Source: Candidatus Epulonipiscioides gigas (GTDB taxonomy: Bacteria; Bacillota; Clostridia; Lachnospirales; Cellulosilyticaceae). From it: 64,000 bases of DNA. Made by a program: the position numbers and the translations under genes. This document shows positions 18,128-26,887 of this stretch, in pieces (the first letter of the stretch is position 1; every line of letters begins with the position of its first letter). A model generated the notes under the pieces. The model made no database searches and was not told the origin of the DNA. It saw nothing but the letters and a program-made list of their open reading frames with translations. Where the stretch lies: contig LJHE01000059.1 in the NCBI GenBank assembly GCA_001983555.1, positions 35,138 to 99,137 on the forward strand, written 5' to 3'.

Positions 18128-18316
18128 GAAGCTACTGAAAAAGTCTTTTGATATCAAGAAATTCTCACCCTAAACCAACCTGCACCTTTGGTGCTTTCTT
18201 CTATTAAAATGAGACAACGCAAGCTGACGGAAGGGTTCAGAGGAGATTGCGTTAGCTACCGGAAGGATGATTGGGAAACGATGTAGGACTACTTAACTTT
18301 AGTTTTTCAGTGCCCT
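18128..18316. mobile_element. 189-bp MITE, copy A
   Basis: Exactly 189 bp flanked by the 9-bp direct repeat CACTTATAG (18119-18127 and 18317-18325). The ends are inverted: GAAGCTACTGAAAAA left, AGGGCACTGAAAAA read inward from the right. Internally it has GCACC-TTT-GGTGC and AACGCAA/TTGCGTT stems and the near-repeats AGCTGACGGAAGG and AGCTACCGGAAGG. It is inserted in the loop of the right-end hairpin of the tnpB remnant. A second copy of identical length is at 42126-42314. Confidence 0.85.
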
Positions 18317-18325
18317 CACTTATAG

Positions 18326-18432
18326 AAGTGGGAGCTTCTTGCGTAAGCCGAACCAATGTTCAGTAATTTAGCAAGCTCTACGGGTCGTCCCGACCCTGAA
18401 CAAAAAATTATCTGCATAATAAATGCTTATTG
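18326..18432 (-). ncRNA. omegaRNA-like scaffold of the tnpB remnant
   Basis: Downstream of the tnpB stop on the minus strand lies the conserved stretch with GGGTCG-GGA-CGACCC, then GAGCTTGCTAAATTACTGAAC, a GCTTACGCAAGAAGC segment and a terminal CCCACTTCTATAAG hairpin. In TnpB systems the right end just after tnpB is transcribed as the guide RNA scaffold. Here the last hairpin is split by MITE copy A, so a functional RNA from this copy is doubtful. The identity with the solo elements is what links them to TnpB. Confidence 0.55.
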
Positions 18433-18774
18433 TTATATAGCTAATTTCAATAAGTTCTTACTGGCATTTATATCTCTATCATGAATACTGTAGCAATTAG
18501 GGCACTCCCATTCTCTCACAGATAAATCTTTAGTAACATTATTTTTATAGCCACATGTAAAACATAACTGACTGCTAGGATAATTTTTATGTGCTATAAT
18601 CAGAGTTCTACCATACCATTGACATTTGTATTCTAACATAAGTTTAAATTGATACCAACTTACTTCACTTATTGCTTTAGCTAATTTATGGTTTTTCATC
18701 ATATTTTTTACGGATAAATCTTCCATAACTATTACTTGGTTTTCGTTTATTAGTTTAATGGAGATTTTATTCAA
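18433..18774 (-). pseudogene. tnpB: TnpB (IS605 OrfB), C-terminal fragment
   Basis: 113 codons match the end of TnpB, the RNA-guided nuclease ancestor of Cas12. VIVMEDLSVKNM carries the RuvC-II glutamate, CFTCGYKNN and CPNC are the zinc-ribbon cysteines, and IHDRDINASKNLL contains the RuvC-III aspartate. About 250 N-terminal residues, including RuvC-I, are absent; sequence upstream is another element's hairpin. There is no convincing ribosome-binding site for the fragment, so it is probably not translated. Confidence 0.9.
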
Positions 18775-18778
18775 CTGA

Positions 18779-19070
18779 AACTCCCACCCCTAAAGGAGTG
18801 GGGTTCTTAAGTACTAACTAATTTTCTTATATGACTCTAAAGTCAATATACACTAATATAGTTTCCCTAAGACTTTCACTATCAATAGTTCCTATGAACT
18901 AATTAGTGATAGTATTACGCCCGTTTCAAGACGTTTTTATAATTTATATTCCCATACTTGATAGATTTTTATTTAACTTTAATCTATTTATTTCTTTATC
19001 ATGCAATTTTACAAATTTAATATGACTTATATCCCACCCCTAAAGGAGTGGGCTTTACGCCCATTGATGT
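18779..19070 (-). mobile_element. Second, distinct IS605-type hairpin element with structured RNA-like region
   Basis: Bounded by two copies of the hairpin CCCACTCCTTTAGGGGTGGG (minus-strand sense) at 18788-18808 and 19023-19045. Between them the minus strand shows paired segments ACTATCA/TGATAGT around AGTTC-ATAG-GAACT and a GACT-TTA-GAGTC-like stem. A short frame reading KLHDKEINRLKLNKNLSSMGI precedes them. This looks like the right-end scaffold of another TnpB family. It has no intact gene. It separates the tnpB fragment from the rest of its host element. Confidence 0.5.
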
Positions 19071-19190
19071 AAACTCATATTTTATTGATTAACCATTACG
19101 TTAATATATTGAGCATAATAGTATAACACACTTAAATTGAGTTAAAAAATACAAAATTAACCATAGCTCAGATTATTATAATTTGTACAA

Positions 19191-19397
19191 TTATATGATA
19201 TTGATTATATCAAGAATTGGAATTATAAACATTAAAATTCCTGCAATGCCAACTACAAGAGCAAGTTTTTTATTGTCATTTTTATAATGCTGTTTTGCCT
19301 CTAATATCTCTGTTAATCCAGAACAAACACAAAATACAGAAAAAGCTGTTGAAAAATCATATATAATTATTAATAACAAAAATAAGAATATTGTCAT
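19191..19397 (-). CDS. Small membrane protein, hypothetical
   Basis: 68 residues with two strongly hydrophobic stretches: MTIFLFLLLIIIYDFSTAFS and ALVVGIAGILMFIIPILDII, joined by a short basic loop EAKQHYKNDNKK. I do not recognise the family. It lies inside the composite IS605 remnant, between its left end and the second scaffold, and has only a weak ribosome-binding site. It could be a passenger gene, a fragment of a larger membrane protein, or chance. Confidence 0.35.
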   Translation of the reverse strand: MTIFLFLLLIIIYDFSTAFSVFCVCSGLTEILEAKQHYKNDNKKLALVVGIAGILMFIIPILDIINII

Positions 19398-19476
19398 TAA
19401 TTTTTATCTGCTACTCAAAATATATTCAAATATATACATATTGAGATTTTTCCTTTTTCATCGAACCTTATTTTGT

Positions 19477-19504
19477 CACCTATAGAGGTGGGAGAATTCT
19501 TGCT
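19477..19504 (-). repeat. Left-end copy of the IS605-type family
   Basis: Minus-strand AGCAAGAATTCTCCCACCTC followed by TATAGGTG, the same left end as in the elements at 1771, 27835, 40498, 42101 and 43019. The remaining stretch 19505-19724 shows nothing recognisable. Confidence 0.7.
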
Positions 19505-19724
19505 AAGTGCAGTTAAATTCCGAACTAGCTATCTGTACATATATAAGTGCTTATTACGCTACCGTATATGGTTTAAGGTTTGATGTGCTTTTTGTACTTT
19601 TATAACTTATTTTTGTATATTTTGATGAGTAGCTTCTCCTTTTTTAGTTTTATTTGGTTTTTTTAGACATTTATATTTCCTTGAAAGTCTTTAATGTTTT
19701 AAGTTATATTTTATTGGGCAAATA

Positions 19725-21473
19725 TTATGTTAAAAACTTATATTGAGCATAAAATAGCTCTGCATAATATCCGCCTGATTTTAATAGCTCATCGTGAGTA
19801 CCCACTTCAACTATTTTTCCTTTTGAAAGAACAAATATTTTATCACAATCTCGAATTGTAGATAGTCTATGAGCTATGACTATAGATGTACGACCTTCCA
19901 TCAGTTTAATTATACCTTGTTGCACTAATCTTTCTGTTTGAGTATCTATATTAGCAGTTGCTTCATCTAATATCAAAATTTTAGGGTCAGATATTAAAGC
20001 TCGAGCAAATGCAATTAATTGTCTTTGTCCCTGAGATAATCTTGAGCCTCTTTCATTTACATTTGTATCATATCCTTCTGTTAAATCAGTAACAAAATTA
20101 TCAACATTTACAGCTTTACATGCATTGATAATTTCTTCATCAGTAGCATCGAGCTTACCATATGATATATTTTCTTTGATTGAGCTCGCAAATAAAAATG
20201 AATCTTGTAACATAATACCCATTTGAGCTCTGATGCTTTCTGTAAATTTATCTTTAATGGGAATTCCATCTATTAAAATACGACCTTGATTAGGACTATA
20301 GAATTTGCTAATCAAATTGATAATAGTTGTTTTTCCAGAACCAGTTTCTCCAACTAATGCCACTTTTTGACCTGCTTCAATTGTAAAGGACACATCTCTT
20401 AATGCATGCTTGTCGTCATCATCATAAGAAAAAGAGACATTTTCAAAAGTGATTGCTCCTTTTATTGTAGGCATAACATTTTTTAAATCCTCATCACTAT
20501 CTGAAGCAGTATCTAATATATCAAATATTCTGTCTGCAGCGGAAAGATTTGTCATAAAAGTGTTATAAAATTCTGTTAACTGCATAATAGGTCTCCACAA
20601 CATTTCTAAATATAAAATAAATGCTAATAAAGTTGTTACTTCGACAGTTTTGTTTTGTACCAAAAAATATCCTGAAACTAAAATTGTACATATCCCAAGA
20701 GCTCTACAAAAATCATTTGTTGGAAATAGATAATCTTGTAATTTTACGGCAGTTATAAACCCATCTGCTTGTTTATTTAAATAATGTTTAAATTTCTTTT
20801 GCATAAAATGCTCTGTAGCAAAACTTTGAGTAATTTTTCCACCTGAAAATGCTTCATGAGTAAAACCCATAAACTCTGAGCGATGTTCTCTATATATACC
20901 CCATAATTTATGAGCTCTAACTTCTATCCATACCATAGATACAAATAATATAGGGAGCACCAAAAAGCAAATAAGTGTTAAAGTAGGACTAAGTATCAGC
21001 ATCATGCTTATTACTAAAATAATAGTAAAAAAGTTGGGTATTAGACTTACTATACTAGTATTTAACAAATTTTGTAGAGCATTAACATCTCCAACAACAC
21101 GAGATAATATTTTTCCTACTGGTAAATTATCAAAAAATTTAAAGCCAAGAGTTTGAATATGTGTAAAAAGCTCATGTCTAATATCAATTAATATGCTGTT
21201 TGTAATTTTGCTCATAGAAAATATTCTTATTTTAGATAATATCATTACACCAGAAATTAGAGCTACTAAGATTAGACCAATTATAATTAAACTTTTTGTA
21301 TCTGATGATGCTACATAATTATCTAAAGAATATTTCATAATATATGGCATAAGAGCACTACAGCTAGTAATTAACAAAAGCAGAGCGATTACATTTATAG
21401 CTCGATACTTGTATGGCATTGCATAGGTTAATAATCTTTTAATAGTTTGCATATTAGTTTTAGTTTCTTTCAT
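19725..21473 (-). CDS. ABC exporter half-transporter, subunit with canonical catalytic site
   Basis: 582 residues: six membrane helices in the first ~320, then an ATPase domain. Walker A is GETGSGKTT, Walker B is ILILDEATANID with the catalytic Glu, the H-loop is IAHRLST. The signature loop is the variant LSQGQRQL. The start ATG 21473 lies one base after the stop codon of the upstream half-transporter, so translation is coupled. In heterodimeric exporters such as TM287/288 and BmrCD, the subunit with canonical Walker B carries a variant signature, exactly as here. Probable role is export of drugs, lipids or peptides; substrate unknown. Confidence 0.93.
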   Translation of the reverse strand: MKETKTNMQTIKRLLTYAMPYKYRAINVIALLLLITSCSALMPYIMKYSLDNYVASSDTKSLIIIGLILVALISGVMILSKIRIFSMSKITNSILIDIRHELFTHIQTLGFKFFDNLPVGKILSRVVGDVNALQNLLNTSIVSLIPNFFTIILVISMMLILSPTLTLICFLVLPILFVSMVWIEVRAHKLWGIYREHRSEFMGFTHEAFSGGKITQSFATEHFMQKKFKHYLNKQADGFITAVKLQDYLFPTNDFCRALGICTILVSGYFLVQNKTVEVTTLLAFILYLEMLWRPIMQLTEFYNTFMTNLSAADRIFDILDTASDSDEDLKNVMPTIKGAITFENVSFSYDDDDKHALRDVSFTIEAGQKVALVGETGSGKTTIINLISKFYSPNQGRILIDGIPIKDKFTESIRAQMGIMLQDSFLFASSIKENISYGKLDATDEEIINACKAVNVDNFVTDLTEGYDTNVNERGSRLSQGQRQLIAFARALISDPKILILDEATANIDTQTERLVQQGIIKLMEGRTSIVIAHRLSTIRDCDKIFVLSKGKIVEVGTHDELLKSGGYYAELFYAQYKFLT

Positions 21474-21474
21474 A

Positions 21475-23205
21475 TTAACAAACCTCCTCTAAAGGGATAA
21501 ATTCCTTGAATTGGTCAATATATATGTTGTAGTAATAACCTTTTTTATCTAATAAAGATTGATGATTACCACTTTCTACTATTTTACCATTTTCTAAGTA
21601 TATAATTAAATCAGCATCTTTAACTCCAGATATACGGTGAGCTACTATTAAAGTAGTACTTTTATTCTCTGCATTAGCCAAATTTTGTAAAACATTATAT
21701 TCTGTTTCCATATCAAGAGCTGAAGTTGCATCATCTAATATCAACATGCTAGACTTATTTATTAATGCTCGAGATATAGTTAATCTTTGCTTTTGACCAC
21801 CAGATAAACCGATGCCTCTTTCTCCAATTTCTGTGTCATAACCATTTTCTAGCTCTGATATAAATTTTGAAGCGGTACTTATTCGAGCTGCTTCTTCAGT
21901 TTCTTTTATAGAATGTTTACATCCAAAATCTATATTATTTTTTATACTATCTGAAAATAAGAAAGATTCTTGGAATACAACATTTAAATTGCTTCTTAAA
22001 GTATGTAAATCCCATTCTTTTACATTAACACCATCCACTAATACTTCTCCTTCAAATACATCATAATATCTTCCAATAAGTGAAAGCAAAGTACTCTTTC
22101 CGCAACCTGTAGCTCCCATTATAGCGAGCGAAGAGCCAGCTGGTATAACTAAATTAATGTTTTCTAATACAATTTGCTCATTATATTTAAAACTAACGTT
22201 TCTAAATTCAATTGCTCCAATTACTATATCTGGTTTATAACCATCAACAGGACTTGTTATATCATTTTCTTCATCTAATATTTTATATATACGATTAAGA
22301 CTTGCTTTAGTTTGTGCTAATATAGTAATAAATGTTCCTATATATTTAACACACCAAGACAATATCAATAAATATTGTGAAAAAGCCACAAGCATACCTA
22401 AAGTAACTTGACCATTTATACAAAGTATTCCTCCAATTACAATAAGAGCTACATTTGACAAGTCACATAAAAAATCTATGGTTGGTACGAATTTGCTCAT
22501 AAGTCGAGCTTGATTTAAATTTAAATCATATAATTGCTGATTAGTACCTAAAAATTTAGATATTTCATGCTTTTCTCTTGCAAATGCTTTCACTAAGCGA
22601 ATACCTGCTATATTTTGTTGAGCTACATCATTAATTTTAGCTTTTTGGTCGCTTATATTAAGATACACATTAGAAAATTTTTTCTCAAAAATAAATCCCA
22701 TTATTGCAACGGGAATAAGAATACCTAAGCATATAGCAGTAAGTGTTACATTCATAGTAGACATCATATACATAGACAAAATGAATAATATAATCATCTC
22801 TATTGATAGTCTTAGAGCATACCCCAGTGTCTCCCATACCATATTGGCATCTTCATCTATACGTGACATAAGTTCACCTGTGTTATTTTTATCATAAAAA
22901 CTAAATGGCATTGAACTAATTTTAACAAATAAATCTCTTCTAATCGATCTAACTACATCTACAGCTAACTTATCAAATGCAAACTCTTTGATATAGCCAA
23001 AAATACATCTTATAATTGTAATAACCATAAATACTATGGCAAATTTTATAACAAGAGAAGTATCTGCTTTGAATAGAATATCATCAATAAATATTTGTTG
23101 AAGTAGTGGTAAAAGAGTTTCAATATAAAGAGTGATTAGCATTCCTAAAATAGGGACTATAAGATATTTCCAATGCTCTAATATATAAGTTTTAAATAAT
23201 CTCAT
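21475..23205 (-). CDS. ABC exporter half-transporter, subunit with degenerate catalytic site
   Basis: 576 residues with the same six-helix plus ATPase layout. Walker A GATGCGKST and signature LSGGQKQR are canonical, but Walker B reads MLILDDATSALD: the catalytic glutamate is Asp. This is the known asymmetric partner in heterodimeric exporters. The membrane domain has the typical PFSFYDKNNTGELMSRIDED motif. AAAGGAG lies before ATG 23205. It is first in a two-gene operon with the canonical subunit. Confidence 0.93.
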   Translation of the reverse strand: MRLFKTYILEHWKYLIVPILGMLITLYIETLLPLLQQIFIDDILFKADTSLVIKFAIVFMVITIIRCIFGYIKEFAFDKLAVDVVRSIRRDLFVKISSMPFSFYDKNNTGELMSRIDEDANMVWETLGYALRLSIEMIILFILSMYMMSTMNVTLTAICLGILIPVAIMGFIFEKKFSNVYLNISDQKAKINDVAQQNIAGIRLVKAFAREKHEISKFLGTNQQLYDLNLNQARLMSKFVPTIDFLCDLSNVALIVIGGILCINGQVTLGMLVAFSQYLLILSWCVKYIGTFITILAQTKASLNRIYKILDEENDITSPVDGYKPDIVIGAIEFRNVSFKYNEQIVLENINLVIPAGSSLAIMGATGCGKSTLLSLIGRYYDVFEGEVLVDGVNVKEWDLHTLRSNLNVVFQESFLFSDSIKNNIDFGCKHSIKETEEAARISTASKFISELENGYDTEIGERGIGLSGGQKQRLTISRALINKSSMLILDDATSALDMETEYNVLQNLANAENKSTTLIVAHRISGVKDADLIIYLENGKIVESGNHQSLLDKKGYYYNIYIDQFKEFIPLEEVC

Positions 23206-23425
23206 AACAAAATTCTCCTTTGATTAAATTTATCAACACAAATAAATAGACTTTATAAATGTATGCCTAATATATTTTTTATATGACCGTTTTTAACGTG
23301 ATTTTAGGTTTTAATACAAGTGTGTGTTATCAATATTAAGCTTATTCCATTTAGTACCATGTGCTGTATTAGAAATTTTTAATTTTGGATATAATAAATA
23401 CATATTTCAACCAAGGAGCTCACAT

Positions 23426-24148
23426 ATGAACAATGACATGAAACTTTATTATGATTACACCATATCACCATTAGGACAACTATATTATCAGACTGTGTGG
23501 CATCAACTGAGCAACATAAAGCACAAAAAAATTTTAGATTTTGGAAGTGGATTTGCTTTTAATTCAAATTTTTTAGCGAAAGACAATGAAGTAATAGCTC
23601 TTGAAAGAGATGCTGAAATGATTGAAATTGCTAAAAATAATGGATATTGTCAGATACATGGCGACTTAACAGCATTAAAAGATATGGAAGATGAAACATT
23701 TGATATAATTATTTGCCATTTAGTATTTGAGTTTGCTGATAATGCTCAGGAAATTTTATGCCAATTAATAAGAGTCTTAAAAAAAGATGGGTTTATTTCG
23801 ATTGTAAGACACAATAGAAATGGAAGAATTATTCAGTCAATTGTACAAGACTATGATTTAAATGAAGCTGATAAGTTATTAAAAGGAGAATATTCATATT
23901 CAAGTGCTTTTGGCGATATTAAATATTATGATAATCAAGATATAATTAATTGGTCTAAAAATCAATTATATATTCAAACAATATATGGTGTACGAGCTTT
24001 GGCAAGTTTACATCCTCCAGAAATACAAGCTAAAGAAAATTGGATACAAGATATGCTCAAACTAGAATTAGAACTGCTTAAAAATCAAGACTTTATTAAA
24101 ATAGCATATTTCAACCATCTGATTTTGACAAAATATAGCAAAGCATAA
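23426..24148 (+). CDS. Class I SAM-dependent methyltransferase
   Basis: 240 residues. Motif I is KKILDFGSGFAFNSNFLA, followed by the acidic strand VIALERDAEMIEIA, the ETFDIIICHLVFEF region and the helix EILCQLIRVLKKDGFISIV, as in UbiE/Methyltransf_11 proteins. The start is set at ATG 23426: CCAAGGAGC lies upstream at normal spacing, while the longer frame back to 23324 has none. A TATAAT at 23388-23393 may be its -10 box. The substrate is unknown. Confidence 0.85.
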   Translation: MNNDMKLYYDYTISPLGQLYYQTVWHQLSNIKHKKILDFGSGFAFNSNFLAKDNEVIALERDAEMIEIAKNNGYCQIHGDLTALKDMEDETFDIIICHLVFEFADNAQEILCQLIRVLKKDGFISIVRHNRNGRIIQSIVQDYDLNEADKLLKGEYSYSSAFGDIKYYDNQDIINWSKNQLYIQTIYGVRALASLHPPEIQAKENWIQDMLKLELELLKNQDFIKIAYFNHLILTKYSKA

Positions 24149-24202
24149 TAGATTGGTAAAGAAAAGCAGTAAAAAATTCTTTAAAGTGAGGGTAGGTAGA
24201 GA

Positions 24203-25336
24203 ATGGATAATAAAATTATATATAACAGAGATTGGGTATCAAAAACTTTATTTAATCATTCAGATGAAATTTATGATGGGAAAATAGCTTTTTGTCATTT
24301 ATTAAGAACAGCCTTTAAATATGCTCAGCTAAATTACGATTTGGATGAAACAAGTTTGAGAATTCAACCTGCTGCGCTACAAGATGAAAAGAAATATATT
24401 GATGAGATAAATTTGCCTAAGGGATGTCGAAAATTTCAAGAAATGTATTTAGATGTAAGAGCTACAATTAAACGCAATGATGTAGATTATAATATTGAAG
24501 ATGTAGCTAAAAAACGAGAGCTCCTAGGAATAGAAATACAAAATATTAATTTAAGTAAGACGGTAGGCATTAACAGTCTTGAAACACGTATGTGCGTAAA
24601 TTTTAATTCTTTAAGCAACAGAGCATACCACAATGCCAGAGATTATTCTGATATAGATAGAACTTTTGTAATTTGGATATTAACAGGAAGTCCATTAGAA
24701 GGATTTGAAGATCAGGGCGTAGTGTGTATTACTCCTACAATTTACCGACCACAAGCCAATAAAGATAATATAAAAGAAGGAAAATATAAACTAATAAATA
24801 ATTTAGGTAAAGTAATAGTACTTCAGCTGAAGTCTGAATTTTGGCATACAATAGAAGACCCAGATATACAATTTTGGCTAAATTTATATTTAAGTAATAA
24901 AATAATAACTACTGATGTACAATTAAATAAGTCTATGAAAAATTTTAAAGTATTGCTAGATGATTCAGAAAGGAAAGGTATAATGAATTCGTTTGAAAAT
25001 TTTTTAAATGATGCTAAGTTAGAAGTAGAAATTGAAGCTAAAGAAAAAGGGATGAAAGAAGGTAAAGCAGAAGGAATAAAAGAAGGAATAGAAATAGGTA
25101 AGAAAAAGGGAATAGAAGAAGGAATAAAAGAAGGAATAAAAGAAGGTATAGAAATAGGTCTAAACGATGGATTGAGTACAGGAATGGATTTTGGCATGGA
25201 AATAGGACAAACAATAGGTACAATAAATACACTAAAAGCTCAAGGACATTCTTTAGAATACATTATAGAGTATGTAAAGAAGCCTAGAGATTTGGTGGAA
25301 TCAATATATAATGACACGTATACTATAAAAAGGTGA
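24203..25336 (+). CDS. Rpn-like PD-(D/E)XK nuclease-family protein, tandem copy 1
   Basis: 377 residues. The N-terminal ~240 residues fit the PD-(D/E)XK_2/Rpn transposase-like family: MYLDVRATIK supplies the Asp (about 84), LLGIEIQN the Glu-x-Gln (about 111-113). Rpn proteins cut DNA and promote recombination independent of RecA. Residues from about 280 form a charged helical region of EGxKEGIEIG repeats, a hallmark of this group. The copy at 25549 is almost identical over the first ~275 residues. The N-terminal DFAFKKLF motif of many members is not seen. Transfer by recombination is likely. Confidence 0.75.
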   Translation: MDNKIIYNRDWVSKTLFNHSDEIYDGKIAFCHLLRTAFKYAQLNYDLDETSLRIQPAALQDEKKYIDEINLPKGCRKFQEMYLDVRATIKRNDVDYNIEDVAKKRELLGIEIQNINLSKTVGINSLETRMCVNFNSLSNRAYHNARDYSDIDRTFVIWILTGSPLEGFEDQGVVCITPTIYRPQANKDNIKEGKYKLINNLGKVIVLQLKSEFWHTIEDPDIQFWLNLYLSNKIITTDVQLNKSMKNFKVLLDDSERKGIMNSFENFLNDAKLEVEIEAKEKGMKEGKAEGIKEGIEIGKKKGIEEGIKEGIKEGIEIGLNDGLSTGMDFGMEIGQTIGTINTLKAQGHSLEYIIEYVKKPRDLVESIYNDTYTIKR

Positions 25337-25548
25337 TTAAAGATATATTTAACATTGGTATATACAATCTCAATAAAGCGATAAATATCATATTAGAGCA
25401 TAATTTTGAATGGTAACAATTTCTATAGAAGAACGAAATTTGAAAGTATTTATGCAATTGATTGCACTATCTATGCTAATGCTTAGAGGTGTGAAAATTT
25501 TTGCCAATTTTTAGTTACAAAATTCTTTAAAGTGAGAGTAGGTAGAGA

Positions 25549-26634
25549 ATGGACAACAAAATTATATATAACAGAGATTGGGTATCAAAAACTTTATTTA
25601 ATCATTCAGATGAAATTTATGATGGGAAAATAGCCTTTTGTCATTTATTAAGAACAGCCTTTAAATATGCTCAGCTAAATTATGATTTGGATGAAACAAG
25701 TTTGAGAATTCAACCTGCTGCTCTACAAGATGAAAAGAAATATATTGATGAGATAAATTTGCCTAAGGGATGTCGAAAATTTCAAGAAATGTATTTAGAT
25801 GTCAGAGCTACAATTAAACGCAATGATGTAGATTATAATATTGAAGGTGTAGCTAAAAAACGAGAGCTTCTAGGAATAGAAATACAAAATATTAATTTAA
25901 GTAAGACGGTAGGCATTAACAGTCTTGAAACACGTATGTGCGTAAATTTTAATTCTTTAAGCAACAGAGCATACCACAATGCCAGAGATTATTCTGATAT
26001 AGATAGAACTTTTGTAATTTGGATATTAACAGGAAGTCCATTAGAAGGATTTGAAGATCAGGGCGTAGTGTGTATTAATCCTACAATTTACCAACCACAA
26101 GCCAATAAAGATAATATAAAAGAAGGAAAATATAAACTAATAAATAATTTAGGTAAAGTAATAGTACTTCAGCTGAAGTCTGAATTTTGGAATACAATAG
26201 AAGACCCAGATATACAATTTTGGCTAAATTTATATTTAAGTAATAAAATAATAACTACTGATGTACAATTAAATAAGTCTATGAAAAATTTTAAAGTATT
26301 GCTAGATGATTCAGAAAGGAAAGGTATAATGAATTCGTTTGAAAATTTTTTAAATGATGCTAAGTTAGAGGTAGAAATTGAGGCTAAAGAAAAAGGGATA
26401 AAAGAAGGGATAAAAGAAGGAAAAGCAGCAGGAATAAAAGAAGGAATAGAAATAGGTCTAAACGATGGGTTGAGTACAGGAATAGATTTGGGCATGGAAA
26501 TAGGACAAATGATGGGTGCAATAAATGCACTAAAAGCTCAAGGATATTCTTTAGAAGACATTATAAAGTATGTAAAGAAACCTAGAGATTTGGTGGAATC
26601 AATGTATAATGGAACGTATACTGTACAAATGTGA
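25549..26634 (+). CDS. Rpn-like PD-(D/E)XK nuclease-family protein, tandem copy 2
   Basis: 361 residues, differing from copy 1 by only a few substitutions before residue 275. The EGxKEG repeat tract is about 16 residues shorter, and small changes occur near the end. The ~30 bp before both start codons, including AAATTCTTTAAAGTGAG, are also duplicated, so the unit copied includes the ribosome-binding region. The catalytic pattern is unchanged (LDVRA and GIEIQ). The repeat-length difference suggests slippage in the EG tract. A strong terminator follows at 26682. Confidence 0.75.
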   Translation: MDNKIIYNRDWVSKTLFNHSDEIYDGKIAFCHLLRTAFKYAQLNYDLDETSLRIQPAALQDEKKYIDEINLPKGCRKFQEMYLDVRATIKRNDVDYNIEGVAKKRELLGIEIQNINLSKTVGINSLETRMCVNFNSLSNRAYHNARDYSDIDRTFVIWILTGSPLEGFEDQGVVCINPTIYQPQANKDNIKEGKYKLINNLGKVIVLQLKSEFWNTIEDPDIQFWLNLYLSNKIITTDVQLNKSMKNFKVLLDDSERKGIMNSFENFLNDAKLEVEIEAKEKGIKEGIKEGKAAGIKEGIEIGLNDGLSTGIDLGMEIGQMMGAINALKAQGYSLEDIIKYVKKPRDLVESMYNGTYTVQM

Positions 26635-26681
26635 TGTAGCCATATACACAATCAATAAGTGTTATTATGCTACTATTAAAC

Positions 26682-26718
26682 GAGCATTCATATTTTTGTG
26701 AATGCTCAATTTTTTTTA
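26682..26718 (+). terminator. Rho-independent terminator
   Basis: GAGCATTCA and TGAATGCTC form a perfect 9-bp stem with an 8-nt loop and a run of eight or more T. It separates the Rpn-like genes from the collagen-related genes. Confidence 0.85.
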
Positions 26719-26808
26719 ATAATTTTGGTAAAATTTGATAAGCATCAAGATAAGTATGGAAATTTTTTCTTATATGTCATTTTAAACATTATTGAGTCAA
26801 TTTTTGTA

Positions 26809-26835
26809 ACAAAAATTTTTTTGTCCCATATATTA
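26809..26835 (+). promoter_or_regulatory. Sigma-K-like promoter of the collagen-less paralog
   Basis: AC at 26809-26810, 16 bp, then CATATATTA at 26827-26835, matching the sporulation mother-cell sigma-K pattern AC-N16/17-CATAnnnTA. The start codon is at 26888, behind AAAAGGAG. The same arrangement precedes the collagen gene. Confidence 0.45.
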
Positions 26836-26887
26836 ATAAATATAGATAATTAATATTGCTCAATATTTAGTAAAAGGAGAAGAGGCT

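Larger units (their letters stand above)
18107..19504 (-). mobile_element. Composite IS200/IS605-type remnant with nested elements
   Basis: On the minus strand a left-end copy (AGCAAGAATTCTCCCACCTC, 19504 downward) and a right end ending GTAGTTCAC at 18107 have the same orientation and bracket 1.4 kb. Inside are a 68-codon ORF, a second and different hairpin-ended scaffold (18779-19070), the 3' third of tnpB (18433-18774), the family's omegaRNA-like scaffold, and a 189-bp MITE in the terminal hairpin. No tnpA is left. The tnpB N-terminal two thirds are missing, so it cannot move by itself. Confidence 0.7.

Noticed and set aside
18128..18316. The 189-bp unit as a group I intron or IStron piece
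   Set aside because: Both copies are the same length, have inverted ends and 9-bp target duplications, and lie outside coding genes; no group I core could be recognised.
24823..25232. Minus-strand frames rich in Ile/Pro/Ser and Leu opposite the Rpn-like genes
   Set aside because: They are antisense shadows of the EG-repeat tract, without ribosome-binding sites.
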